Shown: piece after piece, positions 1-5,434 of the stretch
How positions within the stretch are numbered: the first letter of the stretch is position 1
How the letters are laid out: each line of letters begins with the position of its first letter
From: Baffinella frigidus
Lineage: Eukaryota > Cryptophyceae > Cryptomonadales > Baffinellaceae
Length of the DNA stretch: 10,592 bases
Direction: 5' to 3'
NCBI GenBank assembly: GCA_026770585.1
Contig: MU646497.1
Coordinates: forward strand, 530,974-541,565
Notes under the pieces: model-generated
Databases searched by the model: none
What the model was told of the DNA's origin: nothing
Seen by the model: the letters and a program-made list of their open reading frames with translations, nothing else
Made by a program: the position numbers and the translations under genes

Positions 1-163
1 GTCTGCTGTCTGCTTCGAACGTGGGGCCTCTGATGTCTGATCTCTGCTTCGAACGTGGGGCCTCTGATGTCTGATCTCTGCTTCGAACGTGGGGCTTTTG
101 ATGTCTGCTGACTGCTTCGAACGTGTGGCTTCTGATGTCTGCTGTCTGCTTCCACCGTGGGGG
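1..163. repeat. 34-bp tandem repeat, about 4.8 copies
   Basis: Copies start at 1, 35, 69, 103 and 137, each carrying the core CTGCTTCGAACGTGGGGC with a few substitutions. The last copy decays into a G-run and a C-run near 160-187. There are no spacers, so this is a minisatellite. It lies upstream of the first exon I can place, so it is probably intronic sequence of gene 1. Nothing else is seen between 188 and 240. Confidence 0.9.
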
Positions 164-240
164 GAAATCGTTGCGCACCCCCCCCCCGCCTTGATTCATG
201 ATTTTTACCCTACACCCTAAACTGTTGTAGTATACGCACG

Positions 241-297
241 TATATACGTGTATCCAGGTTACCATATATACGTATATACGTGTATCCAGGTTACCAT
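241..297. repeat. Doublet of a 25-bp motif before exon a
   Basis: Two copies (241-265 and 273-297) of a motif containing ACGTGTATCCAGGTTACCAT. The same motif recurs as a doublet at 976-1021. Both doublets end 22-42 bp upstream of a 3' splice site (exons at 320 and 1063). The motif may therefore be a duplicated intron end that includes branch-point sequence. That role is inferred; the recurrence is directly visible. Confidence 0.85.
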
Positions 298-319
298 ATA
301 TGACGTTTTGCTTTTGCAG

Positions 320-378
320 GAGCCGTGATTGCTGGGCTGGACGGGACTGGGACCCCGGAAACGATCCTTGGGCTCAAG
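320..378 (+). CDS. Gene 1 exon a (internal exon; protein unrecognised)
   Basis: A pyrimidine-rich stretch ending TTTTGCAG (AG at 318-319) precedes 59 nt that read, after two leftover bases, AVIAGLDGTGTPETILGLK. The exon ends at AAG followed by GT at 379-380, in phase 0. The other frames are either stopped or have unlikely composition. The phase-0 end joins directly to the phase-0 start of the exon at 1063. Earlier exons of the gene lie outside the window. The Gly/Thr-rich peptide shows no motif I can name. The exon rests on splice signals, coding-like composition and frame continuity across the whole gene. Confidence 0.7.
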
Positions 379-403
379 GTGCTCCCCGACTGCATCTCAC
401 CTG

Positions 404-685
404 TACAGGGGCCACGCCACGATGACCTGTGTACCAACTTGGCATTTTTTAAAGTCAATTCACCCACAAATCTGTCAACTTAGTCCGAATTCCGGACAAC
501 AATAGTTTTAGTAGCGCACAAATAATAGAAAGACGCAATCAAGTTGGTACACAGGTCATCGTGGCGTGGGGTACCTCGCTCATAAGAAAACGCCTTCCCC
601 TAGGACCCTACAGTAGGACTATGCCTAGGGCCCTACGGTGGTCCTAGGGGGGGGGGCAGTTTCTTGTGAGCGAGGTACCCCTGTA
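404..685. mobile_element. Foldback element A1 (family A), interrupted by element B
   Basis: The right arm ends GAGCGAGGTACCCCTGTA at 685. The matching left arm begins TACAGG at 404 and resumes at 570 with GGTACCTCGCTCATAAG after 158 bp of inserted element B. The centre has runs of C and G and the palindromic words CCTAGG and GGGCCCTACGG shared with the other A copies. The outermost bases are TA on both sides, compatible with a TA target duplication. No coding capacity is present. It sits in intron 1 of gene 1. Confidence 0.85.
412..569. mobile_element. Foldback element B, nested in the left arm of A1
   Basis: The two 30-nt arms (412-441 and 540-569) are perfect reverse complements, beginning CCACGCCACGATGACC. 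The element splits the TACAGGGGTACC end of A1 and is flanked by GG on both sides (410-411 and 570-571), a possible 2-bp target duplication. The AT-rich loop contains a small GTCCG/CGGAC stem (483-497). Its left interior (451-482) resembles the arm of element E at 7682-7713, with 25 of 32 positions matching. Confidence 0.88.
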
Positions 686-740
686 TCTCTACGCTCGCTC
701 GCACGGATTGCTTCTGGTGTGGTCACTGCATTGCTGCTAT

Positions 741-844
741 GCCCCGAATTCCGGTCACATACCCCGAATTCCGGTCACATGCCCCGGATTCCGGTCACTG
801 AATTGCAGCTATGCCCCGGGTTCCGGTCACTGAATTGCAGCTGT
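741..844. repeat. Composite 20-/32-bp tandem repeat
   Basis: Two 20-bp units (741-760, 761-780) with core CCCCGAATTCCGGTCACAT are followed by two 32-bp units (781-812, 813-844). The longer units are the same core extended by CTGAATTGCAGCTAT. The array lies within intron 1 of gene 1 between A1 and hairpin L. No gene is supported; the short open frames here are side effects of the repeat. Confidence 0.85.
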
Positions 845-876
845 GCCCAGGATGCCGCAATGCCGCAGTGAGGTGC

Positions 877-972
877 ATGCATGCACACGTGCCACTGCTT
901 TTCAGCCGCGAAACCAGGGGGTGAGCGTGGAGTGGTTTCGCGGCTGAGAAGCAGTGGCACGTGTGCGTGCAT
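877..972. mobile_element. Foldback element L, 40-bp arms
   Basis: Arms 877-916 and 933-972 are reverse complements at 38 of 40 positions (left arm ends CAGCCGCGAAACCA), with a 16-nt loop. The high identity suggests recent origin or ongoing correction between arms. It lies in intron 1 immediately upstream of the second 25-bp doublet. No protein is encoded and no clear target duplication is seen. Confidence 0.85.
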
Positions 973-975
973 GTA

Positions 976-1021
976 TATATACGTGTATCCAGGTTACCAT
1001 ATACGTGTATCCAGGTTACCA
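976..1021. repeat. Second doublet of the 25-bp motif, before exon b
   Basis: This repeats the motif ACGTGTATCCAGGTTACCA twice (976-1000 and 1000-1021) and ends about 40 bp before the 3' splice site at 1062. It is nearly identical to the doublet at 241-297 before exon a, so the ends of two successive introns carry the same sequence. Confidence 0.85.
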
Positions 1022-1062
1022 CATCACTCCTCGCTCACGCCCTGCGCTCCTGCGCAACACAG

Positions 1063-1281
1063 GACGGGGCAGGGCTAGTCGGGGTGTCGCTTCTACCGTA
1101 CGACGAGGACTCCGTCGACCCTCCGAGCTTCCGATTCGTCGCTGGGAGCGCAGCGCCCGGGGGCGGGGTGCGGCTCGCGGAGGGTGTGTGCGTGGCGGCT
1201 GGCGACACCGTGGCGGCTGCTGCGAACGATGAGGGCGTGGGGCAGCTGCAGAGCTCACTGGGGAGGCTTGCTGCTGCCAAG
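1063..1281 (+). CDS. Gene 1 exon b (largest exon; protein unrecognised)
   Basis: The acceptor CGCAACACAG (AG at 1061-1062) opens a 73-codon exon, phase 0 to phase 0, that ends GCCAAG followed by GTGAAG at 1282. The peptide starts DGAGLVGVSLLPYDEDSVD and ends QSSLGRLAAAK. The middle is rich in Ala, Gly and Val, with a possible beta-rich stretch VRLAEGVCVAAGDTV. Third positions are strongly G/C. The frame continues from exon a and into exon c without a stop. A longer open frame at 961-1350 covers this exon, but its ends are intron sequence. I cannot assign a family. Confidence 0.78.
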
Positions 1282-1290
1282 GTGAAGTCC

Positions 1291-1467
1291 GCGCTCCTTA
1301 GACCTCGACTGCTTTTTTCGATGCGATTCGTGACTGCCTCCAGTTTCTGACCGGGGACGGTTTCTCGATCGTTGGCCGCGCTCCATGGACCTCCGCCGCT
1401 TTCTCTGATGCGATTCGCGAATGCCAGCTGTTCTAGTTTCTGACTGGACACGGTTTCTCGGTCGTGG
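1291..1467. repeat. Tandem duplication of intron 2 end plus exon c start
   Basis: Two units of about 87 bp (1291-1377 and 1378-1467) both begin GCGCTCC and contain GATGCGATTCG, an acceptor-like AG, then TTTCTGAC and CGGTTTCTCG. The second copy holds the acceptor and first half of exon c. The first copy is a diverged relic whose acceptor-like AG lies at 1342-1343. It is still readable as a similar peptide (FLTGDGFSIVG), so it could be a mutually exclusive or decaying exon. Confidence 0.75.
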
Positions 1468-1490
1468 ACAACGAGTTCGCGCCCGTGATG
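1437..1490 (+). CDS. Gene 1 exon c
   Basis: The acceptor CTGTTCTAG ends at 1436. The 18 codons read FLTGHGFSVVDNEFAPVM, and the donor is ATG followed by GTGCGA at 1491. Both ends are phase 0, matching exons b and d. An upstream relic copy at 1344-1376 encodes a related peptide, and the substitutions largely conserve the reading frame. The exon is short, so the boundaries rest on splice signals and phase. An alternative is that the frame runs on past the donor to the TAG at 1512-1514. Confidence 0.6.
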
Positions 1491-1587
1491 GTGCGAGTCA
1501 GCAGCAAGTCTTAGGACGTCTTTGGTCCCCAGACTTTCTGGGACCAAATGGCCAGTCTTTGGTCCCACGGGCCGTGTAGATCAAGCG

Positions 1588-2003
1588 GCGGGGTGCACTG
1601 TCTCACAACCGCGCCAACGACCTCACACCCTCCACCTTAACCCTCCTCTCTCTCTCTCTGTCTCTCTCTCCCGCTCTCTGTCTCCCTCTCTCTCTCTCTA
1701 ACCGCACAGCCCTAACCCTGCGCCTGACGTGCAGGCGTCAAAGCAAGGGGTACACGGTGCGGGGTGCCTTTTCTCACAACCGCGCCAGCAACCTCACACC
1801 CTTCACCCTATCCCCGACCCTCCCAGCCTTAACCTTGGAAGCGACGTGCAGGCGGTGCGTGAAAGCGAGGGGTACACGGTGCGGGGTGCCCGTTCTCACA
1901 ACCGCGCCAACAACTTCACACCCTTCACCCTATCCCTGATCCTCCCAGCCCTAACCCTGAGCCTGACGTGCAGGCGGTGCGTGAAAGCGAGGGGTACACG
2001 GTG
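1588..2003. repeat. Four-fold duplication of intron 3 end plus exon d start
   Basis: Units of about 118-122 bp share TCTCACAACCGCGCCAAC, a CCCTAACCCT-like tract, GACGTGCAGGCGGTGCGTG and GGGGTACACGGTG. Acceptor-like CAG occurs at 1731-1733, 1849-1851 and 1971-1973. Only the last is followed by an intact exon and donor. The first unit (from 1588) lacks the junction and is broken by a CT microsatellite. This is amplification of a 3' splice site with the first ~25 nt of its exon. Confidence 0.85.
1646..1700. repeat. CT-rich microsatellite
   Basis: A run of CTCTCT with interspersed GTC and CCC occurs inside intron 3 of gene 1. It may act as a polypyrimidine tract for one of the duplicated acceptors just downstream. 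Confidence 0.9.
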
Positions 2004-2049
2004 GTGGGGGGCCTCGTTCTCTGCGATCGAGCTGCTGCGGCCCACCACG
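1974..2049 (+). CDS. Gene 1 exon d
   Basis: Following GACGTGCAG (AG at 1972-1973), 76 nt read AVRESEGYTVVGGLVLCDRA plus four residues and one leftover base. The donor is CACG followed by GTCTCG at 2050. The start is phase 0 and the end is phase 1, completed by TG of exon e to give Val. A valine-rich stretch (TVVGGLVL) suggests a buried beta strand. The exon end plus donor (2038-2057) is copied at 2347-2366 inside the next intron. No known domain is recognised. Confidence 0.7.
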
Positions 2050-2096
2050 GTCTCGCCTCCGACAACCCCTGATTTCGTCAGGGACCTAGGCTTTAA

Positions 2097-2268
2097 TAGT
2101 GACGCAACCCAGGGTGAGTTTTGTAAAGCAACTCGTTCTTGGTACAAATTATAAAACAAAGATCACTGAAAACTAAAAAAAAATAAAGTCCTTTTTAAAC
2201 GAGGTCTCGTTTTATAATTTGTACCAGAACGAGTTGCTTTACAAACCCCATCCTGGGTTGCGTCACTA
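2097..2268. mobile_element. Foldback element C with TA ends
   Basis: Arms of about 58 nt (2099-2157 and 2209-2266) pair almost fully, starting GTGACGCAACCCAGG and ending near ATTATAAAAC. Both outer ends are followed by TA (2097-2098 and 2267-2268), a likely TA target duplication of the mariner/IS630 kind. The core is AT-rich and non-coding. The left arm contains CAGGGTGAGT, which looks like a 5' splice site. Located in intron 4 of gene 1. Confidence 0.88.
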
Positions 2269-2279
2269 TGAACTTGAGT

Positions 2280-2520
2280 CCCCGTAGGAACTTGAGCCGT
2301 TGGATCTTACAAGCCTTGTCGCTTATCGACATGAATTCCTTTTCCGCGGCCCACCACGGTCTCGCCCCTACAAAACCGCATCAAGACCTGGACGATCACC
2401 CTCTCCCCATTAGGGATATAGACTTGCACCGGCACCTTGCGGGCCCCATGAGTCCATATGGGAACTTGAGCCTTTGGATCGTACAACCCTTTTAGAAACA
2501 CGCACACCTTTTCCGAGGTC
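2280..2520. repeat. Diverged segmental duplication in intron 4
   Basis: GGAACTTGAGCC, TTGGATC, TACAA and CCTTTTCCG occur in the same order at about 2286-2350 and again at 2460-2516. The first copy is followed by GCGGCCCACCACGGTCTCGC (2346-2365), a duplicate of the end of exon d with its donor site. No exon is supported in this stretch. Confidence 0.65.
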
Positions 2521-2602
2521 TGACATTGGTGAAAACGATTTTGTGGACGGCGAGCCTAGCCTGTCCGAGACTCGAGACTGCGCCCCCCCACCCCACCACC
2601 AG

Positions 2603-2719
2603 TGGCTGTCAAGTGCCGAGGAACCGAGAGAGATGGAAAGCCCTGCTGGATCGTTAGCAGAGGACCCCGCCCTGGCGAGCACGCGCTCGTTCCCGGACGA
2701 TTCGCAGAGCCCACCCCCC
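2603..2719 (+). CDS. Gene 1 exon e, with a CxG-x-C motif
   Basis: Acceptor CCACCACCAG (AG at 2601-2602). After two bases completing a Val codon, 38 codons read AVKCRGTERDGKPCWIVSRG and continue to FAEPTP. The donor GTGCGT is at 2720, leaving one base (phase 1). The segment CRGTERDGKPC resembles the CxGxTxxGxxC pattern of small zinc- or metal-binding modules, but with only two cysteines here this is suggestive only. The peptide is basic with several Gly/Pro turns. The phase-1 end joins exon f to give His-Gly-Gly-Lys. The end of this exon is loosely repeated at 2862-2884. Confidence 0.7.
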
Positions 2720-2890
2720 GTGCGTTGGCTTGGTGGCGCCCAGCGCGGTTCAATATCCCAATCTGTCCAATCGAGATTTTCAATATACTTGTATAAACTG
2801 ACAGGTTGCCTTTTTTTTTTTTGGTTTGCGTGCCAGCAAGCGCTCGGTCGCGCCGATCCTGCGGATCCGCAGAGCCCCCCCCCGGGTGTT
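2690..2890. repeat. Degenerate copy of exon e end, with T-tract
   Basis: CGCAGAGCCCACCCCCCGTG (exon e end and donor, 2703-2722) is echoed by CGCAGAGCCCCCCCCCGG near 2867-2884. A 13-nt T-run and TGCCAG, acceptor-like, lie just before the second copy. This could be a real extra exon (about 2837-2884), but gene 1 stays in frame without it, so I treat it as a relic. Confidence 0.5.
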
Positions 2891-2958
2891 GTCCCTTGCT
2901 AGTCTCTCTGTGACCCCCACCTGCTCGCCCGTCATGAACTTGGTGGACGCGTCCAGTC

Positions 2959-3050
2959 GTGGTGCTCGGTGGTGTATGGTGGTGCTTCGTGGTGTATGGT
3001 GGTGTATGGTGGTGTATAGTGGTATATCGTGGTGGTTGGTGGTGTATGGG
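2959..3050. repeat. TGGTGTATG-type minisatellite
   Basis: Imperfect tandem copies of a 9-bp unit GGTGGTGTAT/TGGTGTATG span intron 5 of gene 1. The unit contains repeated GGTGTAT donor-like words. There is no coding evidence despite an open frame through the array. Confidence 0.85.
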
Positions 3051-3053
3051 GGC

Positions 3054-3242
3054 GCATGGCTGAGCTGCACGGCGGGTTTGACCTCACAGTCTGACTGGTT
3101 GGGCGTACGCGCGCAGCCGGTGGGGAGGGCCTGTGGACCGGGCTCAAGGGCATGGCTGAGCTGCTCGGCGGTTTTGACCTCGAAGACTGACTCGTTGGGC
3201 GTGCGCGCAGATGGGGGGAAGGGTCTGCGGACCGGGCTCAAG
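3054..3242. repeat. Tandem duplication of intron 5 end plus exon f start
   Basis: Two ~94-bp units (3054-3149, 3150-3242) share GCATGGCTGAGCTGC, TTTTGACCTC or its variant, GACTSGTTGGGCGT, GCGCGCAG and GGACCGGGCTCAAG. The second unit provides the acceptor (AG at 3209-3210) and the start of exon f. The first has an equivalent acceptor at about 3114-3117, but no continuing exon. Confidence 0.85.
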
Positions 3243-3284
3243 GAGACGCTCAACGCGCCCGTGGCTGCTGTCATCTTGGATAAG
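3211..3284 (+). CDS. Gene 1 exon f
   Basis: The acceptor GCGCGCAG ends at 3210. Two bases (AT) complete the His codon begun in exon e, and then 24 codons read GGKGLRTGLKETLNAPVAAV plus ILDK. The donor AAG followed by GTACCA lies exactly at the left tip of foldback element M. The Leu/Ala/Val pattern suggests an amphipathic helix. Phase 0 at the 3' end matches exon g. Family unknown. Confidence 0.75.
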
Positions 3285-3417
3285 GTACCACGCCAGAGGG
3301 CTCGAGGGAAACCGACGCCTTATCCACGCCAGATCTGGCGTCGTTGACTTGAGTATTCAGGGGATTTTCCCTGAAAGATGTCAAGACGTGGATGTTTCGA
3401 GCCCTCTGGCGTGGTAC
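3285..3417. mobile_element. Foldback element M starting at the 5' splice site
   Basis: Perfect 21-nt arms (3285-3305 and 3397-3417) begin GTACCACGCCAGAGGGCTCG. The first two bases are the GT donor of intron 6 of gene 1. The interior contains a perfect 16-bp palindrome ACGCCAGATCTGGCGT (3326-3341). Because the arm tip supplies the donor, this element may have founded or reshaped the intron. Confidence 0.88.
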
Positions 3418-3423
3418 GGAGTC

Positions 3424-3830
3424 CGATTTTACGGTGCAGGTTTAGAAAACGTCTTGCCGCTCCAGAGCGAAAGACACGTCGTTGCACGCGGGCCCACATG
3501 CGCGCATTGTTGCTCGCCCGCGTGACCGGTCACGCGGACGCCGAAGCCAACTGTCCGAGGTGACTGCCTTGGCGTGTTCCATGATTTTACGGTGCAGGTT
3601 TAGAAAACGTCTTGCCGCTCCAGAGCGAAAGACACGTCGATGCACGCGGGCCCACATGCGCGCATTGTTGCTCGTTGGCAGCGGCGCTTGCGCCGGGTGT
3701 ATAGTGTGCCGCGTGCTGCCTCGGGCGGGGTCGTGACCGCCTGGGCGACTGGTTCGGTGGCGCATGCGATTTGATGCTCCTGCGCGAAACACACGTCGAC
3801 GCACGCTGGCACAGATGCTCTGTTGTTTCG
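3424..3830. repeat. Direct repeats of about 91 bp
   Basis: Copies at 3424-3514 and 3584-3674 differ at a single visible position and start GATTTTACGGTGCAGG. A third, strongly diverged copy lies near 3768-3830 (CGAAACACACGTCGACGCACG). The first spacer includes the 20-bp palindrome at 3518-3537. All lie in intron 6; no exon is supported. Confidence 0.85.
3518..3537. repeat. Perfect 20-bp palindrome
   Basis: CCGCGTGACCGGTCACGCGG is its own reverse complement with no loop. It sits between two near-identical direct repeats, so it may be a recombination junction or a protein-binding site. The function is unknown. Confidence 0.9.
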
Positions 3831-3878
3831 TGCGCCACACCGTCACGCGGCAGCACGCGGCAGCACCGTCACCCGGTG

Positions 3879-3921
3879 CAGGGTCGTAACCAACTCGGTG
3901 GCGCAGGTGGTTACGACCCTG
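3879..3921. repeat. Stem enclosing the 3' splice site of exon g
   Basis: CAGGGTCGTAACCA (3879-3892) is the exact reverse complement of TGGTTACGACCCTG (3908-3921), which is the beginning of exon g. The acceptor GGCGCAG falls in the loop. In pre-mRNA this could display or hide the splice site. Confidence 0.85.
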
Positions 3922-3984
3922 CCCAACTTCCCACTGCTCGACTCGGTTGCGACCTTCCTCTCCGACGCGGCTGTCATGCTCACG
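3907..3984 (+). CDS. Gene 1 exon g, hydrophobic helix
   Basis: Acceptor GGTGGCGCAG ends at 3906. The 26 codons start VVTTLPNFPLLDSVATFLSD and end AAVMLT. The donor ACG followed by GTACCT is at 3985. Both ends are phase 0. The peptide is strongly hydrophobic, with Leu/Val/Ala on a helical spacing, and could be a buried helix or a short membrane-associated segment; at 26 residues with one Asp pair it is not a clear transmembrane span. The donor and the tail of this exon are copied at 4307 with the intron downstream. The intron's first eleven bases equal the family A arm word GTACCTCGCTC. Confidence 0.75.
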
Positions 3985-4475
3985 GTACCTCGCTCCTCCA
4001 CTTTGGTGTGCAGGGATTTCCCTCAACTTTGATGATCCCTCAACTTTGGTGAGTAGGGGTTTCTCGACGACGGCCCACCCGGCTCGTCTGGTAGTAGCCG
4101 TGGATTGCATATTCACACCTTGATTAGTAGACGTGGGTTGCATATACACACCCAGATTTCATATTGAAACACTTACAATTTATGAACTTGATTTCAATCA
4201 AAATTACTACACGTTTGCTTTAATATTACATGTAAAGATCGTTCTGCGTAGTAAATTTCATTGAATTCAATTTATAAATTATAAGTGTTTCCATATGAGA
4301 TTGGGCTGTCATGCTAACGGTACCTCTCTCCTCCCTCAACTGTGTGCACGAGTTCCCGCAGGTTTGGTGTGCAGGGACCGAGTTCAGGGTTCCCTTAATT
4401 TTGGTGTGTTTGATTTCTCGAACACGACCCACACGACCCACACGGCTCGCATGGTAGACGCATCGAGCCTGGATT
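3969..4475. repeat. Duplicated exon g tail and donor region flanking element D
   Basis: GCTGTCATGCTCACGGTACC (3969-3988) recurs with small changes at 4307-4326, followed in both places by CTCTCCTCC-like sequence, TTGGTGTGCAGGGA, a TTTTGGTG-type donor-like word, TTTCTCGA and CGGCTCG. The two copies flank the AT-rich element D. A smaller repeat of GGATTGCATATTCACAC follows the first copy. Confidence 0.8.
4159..4298. mobile_element. AT-rich foldback element D
   Basis: Arms of about 50 nt (4159-4212 and 4249-4298) pair imperfectly, with the tip TCATATTGAAACACTTA against its complement TAAGTGTTTCCATATGA. Composition is far more AT-rich than the surroundings, which argues for a separate origin from families A and G. 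No open frame of note. It lies between the two copies of the exon g tail. Confidence 0.82.
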
Positions 4476-4515
4476 GCCTATAGCCGTACCACCGCAATGT
4501 CGCAGACTCGCGGAG

Positions 4516-4533
4516 ACAGGCCTCTCCCGCAAG
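4516..4533 (+). CDS. Candidate gene 1 micro-exon h
   Basis: ACAGGCCTCTCCCGCAAG reads TGLSRK between an AG (4514-4515) and a GT (4534-4535), phase 0 at both ends, so it could be included or skipped without breaking the frame. A longer version beginning at 4506 after GTCGCAG would shift the frame. The donor is in the tight loop of a 10-bp palindrome (4524-4533 with 4536-4545). Weak evidence: 18 nt is very short. Confidence 0.3.
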
Positions 4534-4545
4534 GTCTTGCGGGAG
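4524..4545. repeat. 10-bp hairpin centred on a GT
   Basis: CTCCCGCAAG, then GT, then CTTGCGGGAG: a perfect inverted repeat with a 2-nt spacer. The right half looks like an inverted copy of the end of candidate exon h. It could equally be a stand-alone hairpin unrelated to splicing. Confidence 0.85.
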
Positions 4546-4568
4546 CCCGCCCCGCATTTTTGAGCAAT

Positions 4569-4685
4569 CAAGGGTTACCTCGCTTATAAGAAACCGCCCC
4601 CCCCCAGGACCCTACAGTAGGGCTATGCCCAGGGCCCTGTGGTGGTCCTAGGGGGCGGCGGTTTCTTATGCGCGAGGTTACCTTG
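4569..4685. mobile_element. Foldback element A2 (family A)
   Basis: The left arm begins GGTTACCTCGCTTATAAG and the right arm ends CGCGAGGTTACC, with GAAACCGCC and GGCGGTTTC inside. The core carries CCTACAGTAGGGCTATGCC and CCTAGG, as in the other A copies. The tips have diverged from CAGGGGTACC to CAAGGGTTACC. It lies in an intron of gene 1 after candidate exon h. Confidence 0.88.
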
Positions 4686-4739
4686 TACCTGCAACCTTCT
4701 GGTGAATGGCATCGAGCACCATGAGCCTTTCTGTCTCGG

Positions 4740-4880
4740 CTGGAGACAGCCTTGGATTTAGCTTTAGGTTTTATGATTCAGGGTTTAGGGTTTAGGGTTT
4801 AGGATTTAGGATTTAGGCGTTAGGGTTCAGGGGGTAGGTTTTAGGGTTTAGGGTTAGGATTGAGGGTTGAGGATTGATAG
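4740..4880. repeat. Degenerate TTTAGGG tract
   Basis: Three adjacent perfect TTTAGGG units occur near 4783-4802, flanked by variants (TTTAGGA, TTCAGGG, GTTAGGG, TTGAGGG) in the same orientation. This matches the telomere repeat of plants, many algae and dinoflagellates. Its position inside a gene makes it an interstitial relic or a chance minisatellite rather than a chromosome end. Confidence 0.75.
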
Positions 4881-4945
4881 TTTTGGACTGCACTGCCTCA
4901 GACTGCAAGACACCTCGAGAGTGAGAAGCCCCGCTCTCATCACGG

Positions 4946-5098
4946 CGAGTATTCCTGAGGAATGCGATTTTGGTGTATATGAAGGCTCAGGACCTGATCA
5001 TGTTGGCCTTTCATAGCAGTAACTTCACAATATACAGCCTTAAGATACACCAAAATCGCATCGGCGGTCCCCGAAATCGTATTTCTCAGAAACACTCG
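4946..5098. mobile_element. Foldback element J with two alternative pairings
   Basis: An inner pair GCGATTTTGGTGTAT / ATACACCAAAATCGC and an outer pair CGAGTATTCCTGAGG / TTTCTCAGAAACACTCG share a common left arm. The right side carries the GCGATTT-type word twice, so the left arm can pair with either. The core is AT-rich and non-coding. From 5099 to 5220 nothing is recognised. Confidence 0.7.
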
Positions 5099-5220
5099 TC
5101 CGGATGAGCTCCTCCTAGGACCACCACATGCCCCTGGGACCCATCATCCTCCTGTCAAGTCCCGGGATGAGGTGTATTCTCACAACCAAGGCACCCCTGT
5201 AACCTGTGTGTGCGCCACAG

Positions 5221-5434
5221 GTCGCTCACCTCATACAATTCTTGGATACTTACGACTTCCTCGGAACCCCCCCCAGCCGGCACCCCGTATACCTGCTCAG
5301 CCTCAGTGTGCACTGCTGTCAAACCCCACACCCAAGCCCTGATCCCGAACGCGCGTGAGCAGGTGTACGGGGTGCCGGCTGGGGGAGTTTCCGAGGAAGT
5401 CGTAAGTATCCAAGAATTGTATAAGGTGAGCGAC
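5221..5434. repeat. Foldback K: inverted duplication of exon i
   Basis: Arms 5221-5299 and 5356-5434 (79 nt) match as reverse complements at about 75 positions. The right arm contains all of exon i with its acceptor and donor. The left arm is the same exon on the minus strand, still open in frame (VYGVPAGGGSEEVVS...) and still flanked by AG and GTGAGC. The 56-nt loop is unrelated sequence. Unlike the other foldbacks, its arms are gene sequence. Confidence 0.9.
5363..5425 (+). CDS. Gene 1 exon i
   Basis: Acceptor GTGAGCAG ends at 5362. The 21 codons read VYGVPAGGVSEEVVSIQELY plus K. The donor AAG followed by GTGAGC, close to the eukaryotic consensus, is at 5426. Both ends are phase 0. An internal GTAAGTAT (5402-5409) is an even stronger donor, also in phase 0, so a shorter form ending SEEV is possible. 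The C-terminal part looks like an acidic amphipathic helix. The exon is duplicated in inverted orientation just upstream. Confidence 0.8.

Noticed and set aside
1-163. CRISPR-like array of 34-bp repeats
   Set aside because: The units are contiguous with no unique spacers and the context is eukaryotic; it is a plain minisatellite.
1035-1568. 177-codon minus-strand open frame
   Set aside because: It is antisense to exons b and c, whose plus-strand reading has matching splice sites and phases. The openness follows from their GC-rich third positions.
2097-2268. LTR retrotransposon or reverse transcriptase remnants
   Set aside because: There are no direct long repeats with coding sequence between them, and no reverse transcriptase or integrase motifs in any frame.
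2826-3347. 173-codon plus-strand open frame
   Set aside because: It runs through a minisatellite, an intron duplication and exon f out of one piece. Only the part at 3211-3284 has splice signals and phase support.
3442-4149. 235-codon minus-strand open frame, the longest in the window
   Set aside because: It crosses direct repeats and hairpins, has repeat-driven composition, and overlaps exon g on the other strand. Nothing in it resembles a domain.
4740-4880. True telomere end
   Set aside because: Repeats are degenerate, in one orientation, and unique gene sequence continues on both sides.
5221-5299. A real minus-strand exon in the left arm of K
   Set aside because: It is open and has splice sites, but no neighbouring minus-strand exons fit. 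It is best explained as an inverted copy of exon i.
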